Source: Betaproteobacteria bacterium (GTDB taxonomy: Bacteria; Pseudomonadota; Gammaproteobacteria; Burkholderiales; SG8-41). Taken from it: DNA of 5,298 nucleotides. A program made the position numbers and the translations under genes. The notes below the pieces were generated by a model. The model worked only from the letters and a program-made list of their open reading frames with translations, made no database searches and was not told the origin of the DNA. Shown here piece by piece: positions 1-5,298 of this stretch (position 1 is the first letter of the stretch; each line of letters opens with the position of its first letter). The DNA lies in assembly GCA_025353085.1 (NCBI GenBank), contig JANXRI010000186.1, positions 1 to 5,298 on the forward strand. The letters are read 5' to 3'.

Positions 1-87
1 GGGTGATTAGTGATTGAGTGATTAACGCAGCACAAACCGAATCACATAATCACATAATCACATAATCACCAATCACTCAATCACCGC
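1..87. repeat. GTGATT/AATCAC repeat array with inverted arms
   Basis: The 3' flank of glxR is built almost wholly from one hexamer. GTGATT begins at 3, 10 and 18; its reverse complement AATCAC begins at 40, 48, 56, 64, 71 and 79. The stretch 40-63 is three perfect copies of the 8-mer AATCACAT. Positions 10-23 and 71-84 are a perfect 14-bp inverted repeat, so the region can form a hairpin with a loop of about 47 bases, and other pairing registers are also possible. No run of T follows in the glxR reading direction, so it is not a standard intrinsic terminator. It may still stop or stabilise the 3' end of the hyi-glxR transcript. The array may continue to the left of the window. Confidence 0.8.
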
Positions 88-972
88 TCACTTAGCCACC
101 TCGTGATTCGCCATGCGCTCGAGCGCCTTCACCATCGCCGAGTGGTCCCATTTGGCGCCGCCATTCGCGCTGCATGCATTAAAGAGTTCCTGCGCAGTGG
201 CGGTATTGGGCAGTGATACGCCAAGCGCGCGCGCGCCGGCGAGCGCGAGCGACAAATCTTTTTGGTGCAGCTCGATGCGAAAGCCGGGATCAAACGTGCG
301 TTTGATCATGCGTTCGCCGTGAACTTCCAGAATGCGTGAGGCGGCAAAACCGCCCATCAGCGCCAGGCGCACTTTAGCGGGATCGGCGCCGGCCTTCGAC
401 GCAAATACCAGCGCTTCACTGACGGCTTCGATGTTGAGCGCGACGATGATCTGATTGCATACTTTGCACGTTTGGCCGTCGCCATTGCCGCCGACGAGCG
501 TGATGTTCTTCCCCATCAGTTCGAATACGGGCTTCACTTTGTCGAATGCCGACTGCGGCCCGCCGACCATGATTGTCAATGCGGCATTTTTCGCGCCGAC
601 TTCACCGCCGGACACCGGCGCGTCGACATACTCGCAGCCGAGGTCATTGACGCGCTGCGCAAAGTTCTTGGTTTCAATTGGCGAGATCGAACTCATATCG
701 ACGACGATCTTGCCTTTGGCTAACCCTTCGGCGACACCGTTTGCGCCGAACAATACTTTTTCGACGTCCGGCGTGTCGGGCACCATGACGATGACGATAT
801 CGGATTTCTGCGTGACTTCTTTGGCATTCGCGCATGCGGCGCCACCGGCAGTGGTCAGTTCCGCGGGCACGCCGCTGCGCGATTGAAGGAACAGTTTATG
901 TCCGCCCTTGATCAAATTGGCCGCCATGGGTTTGCCCATGATGCCGAGGCCGATGAATCCAATATTTGCCAT
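88..972 (-). CDS. glxR: 2-hydroxy-3-oxopropionate reductase (tartronate semialdehyde reductase)
   Basis: Predicted cytoplasmic enzyme that reduces tartronate semialdehyde to D-glycerate with NAD(P)H, the step after glyoxylate carboligase. The 294-aa length is normal for the beta-hydroxyacid dehydrogenase family. The N-terminus has the Rossmann fingerprint GLGIMG (residues 8-13) after a short beta strand. DAPVSGGEVGA (117-127) is the substrate-binding signature, and K170 in CKVCNQ (169-174) is the expected catalytic lysine. The run NQIIVALNIEAVSEAL (173-188) is very typical of GlxR/GarR rather than of 3-hydroxyisobutyrate dehydrogenase, the main alternative. A GGAG lies 10 bases before the ATG, a slightly long spacing. 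The gene follows hyi by 54 bp on the same strand with no terminator visible between them, so the two are probably cotranscribed. Confidence 0.93.
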   Translation of the reverse strand: MANIGFIGLGIMGKPMAANLIKGGHKLFLQSRSGVPAELTTAGGAACANAKEVTQKSDIVIVMVPDTPDVEKVLFGANGVAEGLAKGKIVVDMSSISPIETKNFAQRVNDLGCEYVDAPVSGGEVGAKNAALTIMVGGPQSAFDKVKPVFELMGKNITLVGGNGDGQTCKVCNQIIVALNIEAVSEALVFASKAGADPAKVRLALMGGFAASRILEVHGERMIKRTFDPGFRIELHQKDLSLALAGARALGVSLPNTATAQELFNACSANGGAKWDHSAMVKALERMANHEVAK

Positions 973-1026
973 GTCTATCTCACTCCGGTTGTTTCGATTA
1001 AAAGCATTTTTGTTTTTAACTGCTCA

Positions 1027-1803
1027 TCACATATACGGTTTAGCCCATCCGAGACCGTCGATCGTTTTGCCGGCCGGCTTGTACTCGCAGCCGATCCAGC
1101 CCTCGTACCCAAGTTTGTCGATATGCGGCAGCAGAAAGTCGTAATTGATTTCGCCGGTGCCGGGCTCATGCCGGCCTGGCGTGTCGGCCAACTGCATATG
1201 CGGAATCAACTTGAGATTCTTCTCGATGGTGGGCGCAAGATCGCCTTCCATGATCTGCATATGATAAATGTCGTACTGCACGAACAGATTGTCGGAGCCG
1301 ACTGCTTTGATGATGTCGACCGCCTGTTGGGTGTTGCACAGAAAGAAACCGGGAATGTCGCGCGTGTTGATTGCTTCAATCAGGAGCTTGATACCGGCGC
1401 CCTTGGTGCGCACCGCGGCGAATTGCAGATTTTTGACGAAGGTCTCGCGAGCTTCGAGCGGATCGAGGCCCGAGGGGCGCACGCCGGCGAGGCAGTTAAG
1501 CTGTTTGCAATTGAGCGTCGCGGCGAAGTCGATCGCCTTGTCGACGCCGGCTTCGAACTCGGAGATGCGGTCCGGATGACAGCCGATGCCGCGCTCGCCG
1601 GCTGCCCAGTTACCGGCGGGCAGGTTATGCAGTACCTGGGTCAGATTGTGCTCGGCAAGCTTTTGCTTCAATACCATTTTGTCGTAATCGTAGGGAAACA
1701 GATATTCGACGCCTTTAAAACCGGCCTTGGCGGCGGCGGCGAAGCGATCGAGAAAATCGACTTCATTGAAAAGCATGGTGAGATTGGCCGCGAGTTTTGG
1801 CAT
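1027..1803 (-). CDS. hyi: hydroxypyruvate isomerase
   Basis: Interconverts hydroxypyruvate and tartronate semialdehyde, and so links to the next gene, glxR. From the ATG at 1803 the protein has 258 aa, the same length as E. coli Hyi, and begins MPKLAANLTMLF as the family does. A longer reading from 1848 would add 15 residues (MRRSIPGSRK...) that do not look like the family, so it was not used. The TIM-barrel sugar isomerase fold shows its metal and catalytic residues: E143 in LIEAINTRDIPG, D178 in QYDIYHMQ, Q204 in HMQLAD and E240 in GCEYKP. The motif HEPGTGEINY (212-221) is also characteristic. Two TGA codons stand in tandem at the end (1024-1029). It is the first gene of the pair, and gcl, often its upstream neighbour, is not here. 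Confidence 0.93.
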   Translation of the reverse strand: MPKLAANLTMLFNEVDFLDRFAAAAKAGFKGVEYLFPYDYDKMVLKQKLAEHNLTQVLHNLPAGNWAAGERGIGCHPDRISEFEAGVDKAIDFAATLNCKQLNCLAGVRPSGLDPLEARETFVKNLQFAAVRTKGAGIKLLIEAINTRDIPGFFLCNTQQAVDIIKAVGSDNLFVQYDIYHMQIMEGDLAPTIEKNLKLIPHMQLADTPGRHEPGTGEINYDFLLPHIDKLGYEGWIGCEYKPAGKTIDGLGWAKPYM

Positions 1804-1837
1804 TTTCAGTCCGATAATTTTCCGGGAACCAGGTATT

Positions 1838-1859
1838 GAGCGGCGCATTGCGTCCGCTC
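1838..1859. promoter_or_regulatory. bulged hairpin between hyi and the mocA-like gene
   Basis: Positions 1838-1846 pair with 1850-1859 as a 9-bp stem with one bulged base (T1853) and a 3-base loop (ATT). The outer arms are GAGCGG and CCGCTC. It lies 35 bp upstream of the hyi ATG and 55 bp upstream of the mocA-like start. If hyi is transcribed from the -10 candidate at 1876-1881, the hairpin is in its leader mRNA; seen from the other gene it overlaps the -35 area. It could be a leader structure or an operator; no T-run follows on either strand that would make it a terminator. The structure is seen in the sequence; the role is inferred. Confidence 0.45.
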
Positions 1860-1875
1860 GTATACCGATAACGTA

Positions 1876-1883
1876 ATTATAAT
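1876..1883. promoter_or_regulatory. overlapping -10 boxes for divergent genes
   Basis: The 8 bases contain a perfect TATAAT on the plus strand (1878-1883) and another on the minus strand (complement of 1876-1881). The plus-strand box would start mocA-like transcription near 1890, leaving a leader of about 24 bases. The minus-strand box would start hyi transcription about 65 bases before its ATG. No good -35 box is found at 16-18 bp on either side, so a regulator may be needed or one of the boxes may be chance. This sits in a locally AT-rich patch of an otherwise GC-rich region. Confidence 0.4.
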
Positions 1884-1913
1884 GCCTGCGCCTCCTTCAC
1901 CTGGAACGCCGTC

Positions 1914-2480
1914 TTGGAAATCACCGCAATTCTTCTCGCCGCAGGCGCGGGCTCGCGCTTTGGCGGCGATAAGTTGCTTCACCCGTTGGGCGACGGCGTG
2001 GCGATCGGTGTGCATGCCGCGCGTAATCTGATCGCGGCGGGGCTCGATGTCGTCGCAGTCGTCAAGCTCGGTGATTTCCCGCTCGCTGATTTGCTCGAAC
2101 AGGAGGGCTGCAATGTCACCATGTTTGCCGACGCCGCGCGCGGCATGGGCGCGAGTCTTGCGCATGGTGTCGCGCAGCGGCGCAGCGCCGATGGCTGGCT
2201 CATCGCTCTCGCCGATATGCCGCTCATTAAACCGGCGACGATCGCCGCAGTCGCACGCGAAATTGAGGCAGGCGCAGCGCTTATTGCGCCCACTTACAAA
2301 GGCGAGCGCGGCCATCCGGTTGGCTTGAGCAAGCGTTTCGGCGCGCAGTTGGCAGCACTCGGCAACGATGCGGGCGCGCGCGACATCATCGCTGCGCACC
2401 AGGATGTAATGAAGTTTATAGAATGCGATGATCCCGGCGTGTTGCACGACATCGACACGCACGGCGACCTCAAACGTTAA
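1914..2480 (+). CDS. MocA-like molybdenum cofactor nucleotidyltransferase
   Basis: A 188-aa MobA-like NTP transferase, closest in motifs to MocA, which adds CMP to molybdopterin to make the cytosine dinucleotide cofactor of xanthine dehydrogenase-family enzymes. Motifs in order: LLAAGAGSRFGGDKLL (7-22), the nucleotide-binding loop; GMGASL (77-82); the metal-binding LADMPL (99-104); GHPVG (132-136); GARDII (153-158); and the end motif DIDTHGDL. These favour MocA over MobA, which normally has GG(x)SxRMG and attaches GMP, but a different nucleotide or sugar substrate cannot be excluded. The start is TTG: no ATG or GTG exists in frame after the stop at 1869, and the motif-bearing strand begins right at residue 2. 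A weak GGAA lies 7 bases before it. The gene is divergent from hyi and convergent with the GFA gene. No molybdoenzyme subunit is in the window. Confidence 0.82.
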   Translation: MEITAILLAAGAGSRFGGDKLLHPLGDGVAIGVHAARNLIAAGLDVVAVVKLGDFPLADLLEQEGCNVTMFADAARGMGASLAHGVAQRRSADGWLIALADMPLIKPATIAAVAREIEAGAALIAPTYKGERGHPVGLSKRFGAQLAALGNDAGARDIIAAHQDVMKFIECDDPGVLHDIDTHGDLKR

Positions 2481-2511
2481 TGTTCGGAGTTGGCCAAGCG
2501 GACGTTAGCCG

Positions 2512-2919
2512 CTAGGTAACGCCTTTCGAATTTTGCGGCAACGCCTCGATATTCATCGCCCAGCCAAGCGCTGAGCGGCACCATGACTGGCGGCGCGGAC
2601 GCAATTCAGCACGTTGGCGCACAGTGCCCACTCGTACCCCATACACCTGCGGATCAGTCACGGCGGTCGCGTAGATAGGCGTGCCGCACTCGGGACAAAA
2701 TCCATGCGCGCGCCGCGTTCCGCTTTCCGCTGTCTTCACATATATTTTGGGCTGACCTTGCAATAGCTTGAAACCGCTCTTGGGCGCCGGCACTGTCACG
2801 CGAAACGCCGAGCCGGTCAGTGTCTGACAATCGCTGCAGTGACAGATCGAGACGGTGGCGGGATCGACCTCCGCTTCAAACCTGATATGGCCGCAGTGAC
2901 AACCGCCGTCGATGTGCAT
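2512..2919 (-). CDS. GFA/CENP-V-family zinc-binding protein
   Basis: A 135-aa protein of the family named after glutathione-dependent formaldehyde-activating enzyme (Gfa). Most members have no proven reaction, so a role in formaldehyde or glutathione adduct chemistry is only a family association. All seven expected cysteines are present: C7 and C9 (GGCHCG), C26, C28 and C31 (CHCSDCQ), and C75 and C78 (FCPECGTPIY), enough for two zinc sites. The later VGTVRQRAELRPRRQ and WCRSALGWA segments are also typical. The ATG at 2919 was chosen over an in-frame TTG at 2931 because GGAG sits six bases before it and the family starts next to the first GGCHCG. It ends 31 bp from the end of the convergent mocA-like gene and is divergent from the AAA+ gene. 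Confidence 0.87.
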   Translation of the reverse strand: MHIDGGCHCGHIRFEAEVDPATVSICHCSDCQTLTGSAFRVTVPAPKSGFKLLQGQPKIYVKTAESGTRRAHGFCPECGTPIYATAVTDPQVYGVRVGTVRQRAELRPRRQSWCRSALGWAMNIEALPQNSKGVT

Positions 2920-2925
2920 GGCAAT

Positions 2926-2929
2926 CTCC
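2926..2929 (-). promoter_or_regulatory. ribosome binding site of the GFA gene
   Basis: The minus strand reads GGAG here, six bases before the ATG at 2919. This decides the start: the upstream in-frame TTG at 2931 would have this site inside its coding sequence. Confidence 0.7.
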
Positions 2930-2969
2930 AATTAGAAATAAGGTGAACTATTATCTATAATTGACGGGA

Positions 2970-2987
2970 CGTTCGTTCGAACGGACG
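2970..2987. promoter_or_regulatory. 18-bp near-perfect palindrome, candidate operator
   Basis: CGTTCGTTCGAACGGACG has 8 of 9 base pairs matching about a centre between 2978 and 2979; only T2973/G2984 breaks the symmetry. It lies in the 142-bp gap between the divergent GFA and AAA+ genes, 51 bp upstream of the GFA ATG. On the minus strand it is just upstream of an AT-rich -10-like stretch (TATAGATAAT, complement of 2951-2960), so it would cover the -35 area of a GFA promoter. Length and symmetry are like operators of TetR-type dimeric repressors. No regulator gene is in the window, so the protein that binds is unknown. Confidence 0.5.
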
Positions 2988-3011
2988 CTCGCGGCGCGCC
3001 GTTCAGCTCTC

Positions 3012-3039
3012 TCGACTTCATTTAATGCAGCATTATAAT
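3012..3039 (+). promoter_or_regulatory. candidate sigma-70 promoter of the AAA+ gene
   Basis: A perfect -10 box TATAAT (3034-3039) is preceded by TCGACT (3012-3017), matching four of six bases of the -35 consensus with a 16-bp spacer. Transcription would start near 3046, about 16 bases before the ATG, leaving room only for the AAGG ribosome binding site at 3053-3056. The -10 box is clear; the -35 is moderate. Confidence 0.45.
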
Positions 3040-3061
3040 ATTTTCATAGGCTAAGGCACAG

Positions 3062-3910
3062 ATGTCCCGCTTCGAAGGCACTGAAAACTACGTCGCTACG
3101 CACGAACTCACGATGGCGGTCAATGCGGCGATCACGCTCGAGCGCCCGCTGCTTATCAAGGGCGAGCCGGGCACCGGCAAAACGATGCTGGCGCTCGAAG
3201 TCGCCAAGGCGCTGAAGCGACCGCTTTACGAGTGGCACATCAAGTCGACTACCAAAGCGCAACACGGATTGTATGAGTATGACGCGGTATCGCGGCTGCG
3301 TGATTCGCAACTCGGCGACCCGAAGGTGCATGACATCAAAAACTACATCGTGCACGGCATGCTGTGGAATGCATTCGATGCCGACGAGCAGTCGGTGCTG
3401 TTAATCGACGAGGTCGACAAGGCCGACATCGAGTTTCCCAACGACCTGCTGCGTGAACTCGATCGCATGGAATTCTACGTGTACGAGACGCAACAGCTCA
3501 TCAAGGCGCGTCACCGGCCGCTCGTCATCATCACGAGCAACAACGAGAAGGAACTGCCCGACGCGTTTTTGCGGCGCTGCTTCTTCCACTACATCCGTTT
3601 TCCCGACCGGGAGACGATGCAAAAAATCGTCGGCGTGCATTTTCCGGGACTCAAGAAAGCGCTGCTCAAAGAGGCGCTCGAGGCTTTCTTCGAAATCCGC
3701 GATGTGCCGGGACTCAAGAAAAAGCCGTCGACGTCTGAACTCCTGGACTGGCTGAAGCTTTTGATGGCGGAGGATATCTCGCCCGAAGTGCTGGCGAGCC
3801 GCGATCAACACAAAATCATTCCGCCGCTGCATGGCGCGCTTTTGAAGAACGAGCAGGATGTGCACCTGTTCGAGCGGCTGGTGTTCATGTCGCGGCGCAA
3901 GCCGGGTTAG
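3062..3910 (+). CDS. MoxR-family (CoxD-like) AAA+ ATPase
   Basis: A 282-aa cytosolic AAA+ ATPase of the MoxR group. Members act as chaperones with a von Willebrand A partner, remodelling or inserting metal into target enzymes; CoxD, for example, acts in CO dehydrogenase maturation. Visible parts: Walker A GEPGTGKT (34-41), Walker B VLLIDE (112-117) followed by VDKAD, sensor 1 region IITSNNEKELPDAF (156-169) and the arginine-finger candidates R171/R172. The C-terminal helical lid (about 190-282) carries PSTSELLDWLKLL, typical of the group. AAGG five bases before the ATG supports the start. The usual partner, a VWA gene, is present but begins about 700 bp downstream because another gene lies between. 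The target is not known from this window. Confidence 0.9.
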   Translation: MSRFEGTENYVATHELTMAVNAAITLERPLLIKGEPGTGKTMLALEVAKALKRPLYEWHIKSTTKAQHGLYEYDAVSRLRDSQLGDPKVHDIKNYIVHGMLWNAFDADEQSVLLIDEVDKADIEFPNDLLRELDRMEFYVYETQQLIKARHRPLVIITSNNEKELPDAFLRRCFFHYIRFPDRETMQKIVGVHFPGLKKALLKEALEAFFEIRDVPGLKKKPSTSELLDWLKLLMAEDISPEVLASRDQHKIIPPLHGALLKNEQDVHLFERLVFMSRRKPG

Positions 3911-3916
3911 AAGCTG

Positions 3917-4036
3917 ATTCATTGAGCCGCGGATAAGCGCAGATGACAATGCAAAGTGCAAGTCGAGCAACGCGACAGTCGGCTGTGTTTGGCCTGGAGT
4001 TACCCGCGTTTATCTGCTTGTATCTGCGGCTTGAAT
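3917..4036. repeat. intergenic element with imperfect inverted arms
   Basis: The left arm 3925-3944 (AGCCGCGGATAAGCGCAGAT) matches the reverse complement of 4012-4031 at 16 of 20 positions without gaps. Outside these, ATTCA (3917-3921) and TGAAT (4032-4036) also mirror each other with a 3-base offset. The right arm contains a 10-bp tandem (TATCTGCTTG then TATCTGCGGC, 4011-4030). The middle, about 65 bp, has no recognised gene. The element fills nearly all of the space between the AAA+ stop and the first ATG of the glycosylase frame. It resembles small non-autonomous intergenic repeats, but the copy number in the genome cannot be seen here. It can also form a large RNA stem in a read-through transcript. 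Confidence 0.55.
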
Positions 4037-4054
4037 ATGCTTGAGATGGCTCTT

Positions 4055-4624
4055 ATGGCTAAGGGGGCAAGGGGTTTTCCGCCGGTGATCGACGCGAAAA
4101 TCGGCACACTGATACTCGGCAGTTTCCCCGGCGTTGCGTCGCTTGTGAAGGCGCAATATTACGGACACCCGCAAAACCATTTCTGGCGGCTCGTCGGTGC
4201 GGTGATCGAGGAACCGTTGCCCCAAATGGAATATCAGCAGCGGCTCAATACGCTGCTCAAGCATCGCATCGGCCTGTGGGACATCATTGAAAGCTGCGTG
4301 CGTGAAGGCAGTCTCGACGCGAATATACGAAATCCGGGCCATAACGATTTCTCGCGCGTAACGGAGGTCGCGATGAAACTGCGCCGCGTGTGCTTTAACG
4401 GCAAGACCGCCGGCAAGCTCGAACCGTTGTTTCAGCACCGCGGATTCGAAACCGTCGTCTTGCCGTCGTCGAGCCCCGCTAATACGATGCGCTTTGAAAC
4501 AAAGCTTGAGCAGTGGCGGGTCGCGTTGGCGGAAGGCACGCCCGGGTCGCGGGGCTCACGCACGACGGTTGCCGGGCGTGCGGCATCGTCATCCACAGCC
4601 CGCGTCTTGCGCAATTCGTGCTGA
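4055..4624 (+). CDS. DNA-deoxyinosine glycosylase (uracil-DNA glycosylase superfamily)
   Basis: Likely removes hypoxanthine (deaminated adenine) from DNA, as family 6 members of the uracil-DNA glycosylase superfamily do. Motifs by residue from this ATG: GFPPVIDAK (7-15), LILGSFPGVASL (19-30), QYYGHPQNHFW (34-44), GLWDIIESCVREGSLD (73-88), VCFNGKTAGKL (112-122) and LPSSSPANT (136-144), the second active-site loop. The family normally ends soon after the WRxxL segment (here 154-158). This protein runs on for 31 low-complexity residues to C189, and its stop overlaps the start of the VWA gene. ATG at 4055 was chosen because MAKGARGFPP fits family N-termini; in-frame ATGs at 4037 and 4046 are possible, and none has a strong ribosome binding site. 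It separates the AAA+ gene from its VWA partner. Family assignment is firm, exact substrate less so. Confidence 0.83.
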   Translation: MAKGARGFPPVIDAKIGTLILGSFPGVASLVKAQYYGHPQNHFWRLVGAVIEEPLPQMEYQQRLNTLLKHRIGLWDIIESCVREGSLDANIRNPGHNDFSRVTEVAMKLRRVCFNGKTAGKLEPLFQHRGFETVVLPSSSPANTMRFETKLEQWRVALAEGTPGSRGSRTTVAGRAASSSTARVLRNSC

Positions 4625-5298
4625 TCGAATTTTTTCTCAAGTTAAAGCAGGGCGGTCTGCCGGTATCGGTGCGTGAATTTCTTACGCTGCTCGAGGGGCT
4701 CGACAAGCGCGTCGTGAGCGGCAGCATCGATGACTTTTATTATTTGTCGCGTGCCTGCCTCGTCAAGGACGAATCGAATTACGATAAATTCGACCGTGCG
4801 TTCGGCGCTTACTTCAAAGGCATCACAGAGCTGCCGGAAGACGCGGCTGCACTGATACCCGAGGAGTGGCTGAAAAAAATGGCCGAGAAGCATTTGACCG
4901 AGGAAGAAAAAAAACTCATCGAATCTCTCGGCGGCTGGGACCAGTTAATGGAGACGCTGAAAAAACGTCTCGAAGAGCAGAAAGGCCGGCACCAGGGCGG
5001 CAGCAAATGGGTTGGCACTGCAGGCACCAGCCCGTTCGGCGCTTACGGCTACAACCCCGAGGGTGTGCGCATCGGCCAGCATGAGTCACGCCATCGGCGC
5101 GCCGTTAAAGTGTGGGACCAGCGCGAATTTAAAAACCTGGATGATTCGGTCGAACTCGGCACCCGCAATATCAAAGTAGCGCTGAAACGGCTGCGCAAAT
5201 TTGCGCGCGAAGGCCATGCGGACGAGCTCGACCTCGACGACACGATACGTTCAACCGCCCGCAACGCCGGTTACCTCGACATTAAAATGGTGCCGGAG
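4618..5298 (+). CDS. CoxE-like VWA-domain protein, N-terminal part (cut by window edge)
   Basis: The open frame gives 227 residues and continues past the window. It matches the N-terminal part of the VWA proteins that pair with MoxR/CoxD AAA+ ATPases; the VWA fold with its metal-ion site should begin just beyond the edge. Recognised segments: LPVSVREFLTLLEGL (15-29), DDFYYLSRACLVKDE (38-52), YDKFDRAFGAYF (54-65), GGWDQLMETLKKRLEEQ (105-121), GTSPFGAYGYNPEGVRIG (134-151), VELGTRNIKVALKRLRKFA (178-196) and the end DLDDTIRSTARNAGYLD. The start is GTG at 4618, which places LIEFF where family members begin; it overlaps the glycosylase stop by 7 bases (GTGCTGA). No Shine-Dalgarno is visible, so translation may be coupled to the upstream gene. 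The frame stays open upstream to 4510, so a GTG at 4513 is a weaker alternative. Confidence 0.87.
   Translation, partial: MLIEFFLKLKQGGLPVSVREFLTLLEGLDKRVVSGSIDDFYYLSRACLVKDESNYDKFDRAFGAYFKGITELPEDAAALIPEEWLKKMAEKHLTEEEKKLIESLGGWDQLMETLKKRLEEQKGRHQGGSKWVGTAGTSPFGAYGYNPEGVRIGQHESRHRRAVKVWDQREFKNLDDSVELGTRNIKVALKRLRKFAREGHADELDLDDTIRSTARNAGYLDIKMVPE

Noticed and set aside
40..84. Tandem AATCAC repeats as a CRISPR array
   Set aside because: The unit is only 8 bp with no spacers of CRISPR length and no cas genes.
883..1839. Long plus-strand open frame of 318 codons opposite hyi
   Set aside because: It is antisense to hyi and the start of glxR, both of which carry full catalytic motifs; the frame shows no recognised motif and is explained by codon bias of the real genes.
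1806..2462. Minus-strand frame of 218 codons opposite the mocA-like gene
   Set aside because: The opposite strand has all MocA-type motifs; this frame is Arg/Ala/Cys-rich without a recognisable fold.
2497..2513. Short stem AGCGG/CCGCT between the convergent mocA-like and GFA genes as a bidirectional terminator
   Set aside because: Only five base pairs with a 7-base loop and no T-run on either strand; too weak to call, although termination is expected in this gap.
2961..2966. TTGACG as a -35 box for the AAA+ gene
   Set aside because: No -10-like sequence lies 16-18 bp downstream; the TATAAT at 3034-3039 is too far away to pair with it.
3401..3970. Minus-strand frame of 189 codons opposite the AAA+ gene
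   Set aside because: Shadow of the AAA+ coding strand, which has intact Walker A and B motifs in the overlapping gene; no motifs of its own.

Overview
The window is a moderately GC-rich stretch of a proteobacterial chromosome. The protein families, the tight gene packing and the paired AAA+/VWA genes suggest a betaproteobacterium (Burkholderiales or Nitrosomonadales type), but this is a judgement from family resemblance and not from a marker gene. It holds six genes; one runs off the right edge. There are no RNA genes, CRISPR arrays, transposases or phage genes.

Left part (1-1803, minus strand): hydroxypyruvate isomerase (hyi) followed by tartronate semialdehyde reductase (glxR). These handle the three-carbon products of the glyoxylate carboligase route, leading from glyoxylate to glycerate. 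The carboligase gene (gcl) is not the immediate upstream neighbour: the next gene is divergent. Beyond glxR, the left edge is a compact array of GTGATT/AATCAC repeats that can fold back on itself.

Middle (1804-3061): a MocA-like molybdenum cofactor nucleotidyltransferase starts from TTG and is divergent from hyi. A bulged hairpin and overlapping -10 boxes on both strands lie between them. Convergent with it is a small zinc-binding GFA/CENP-V-family protein. That gene is in turn divergent from the AAA+ gene across a 142-bp gap that carries an 18-bp near-perfect palindrome, a good candidate operator.

Right part (3062-5298, plus strand): a MoxR/CoxD-like AAA+ ATPase and the N-terminal part of its usual partner, a CoxE-like VWA protein. 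The pair is interrupted by a DNA-deoxyinosine glycosylase-type gene. A 120-bp intergenic element with imperfect inverted arms sits exactly between the ATPase and the glycosylase. The glycosylase has an unusual C-terminal extension that runs into, and overlaps, the GTG start of the VWA gene.

MocA, CoxD-like and CoxE-like proteins can all serve maturation of molybdenum hydroxylases (xanthine dehydrogenase / CO dehydrogenase family), but no structural subunit is present here, so that link is only a hypothesis. Nothing in the window is clearly a new system. The most unusual points are the split ATPase/VWA pair with its repeat-flanked glycosylase, the palindrome at 2970-2987, and the repeat array at the left edge.
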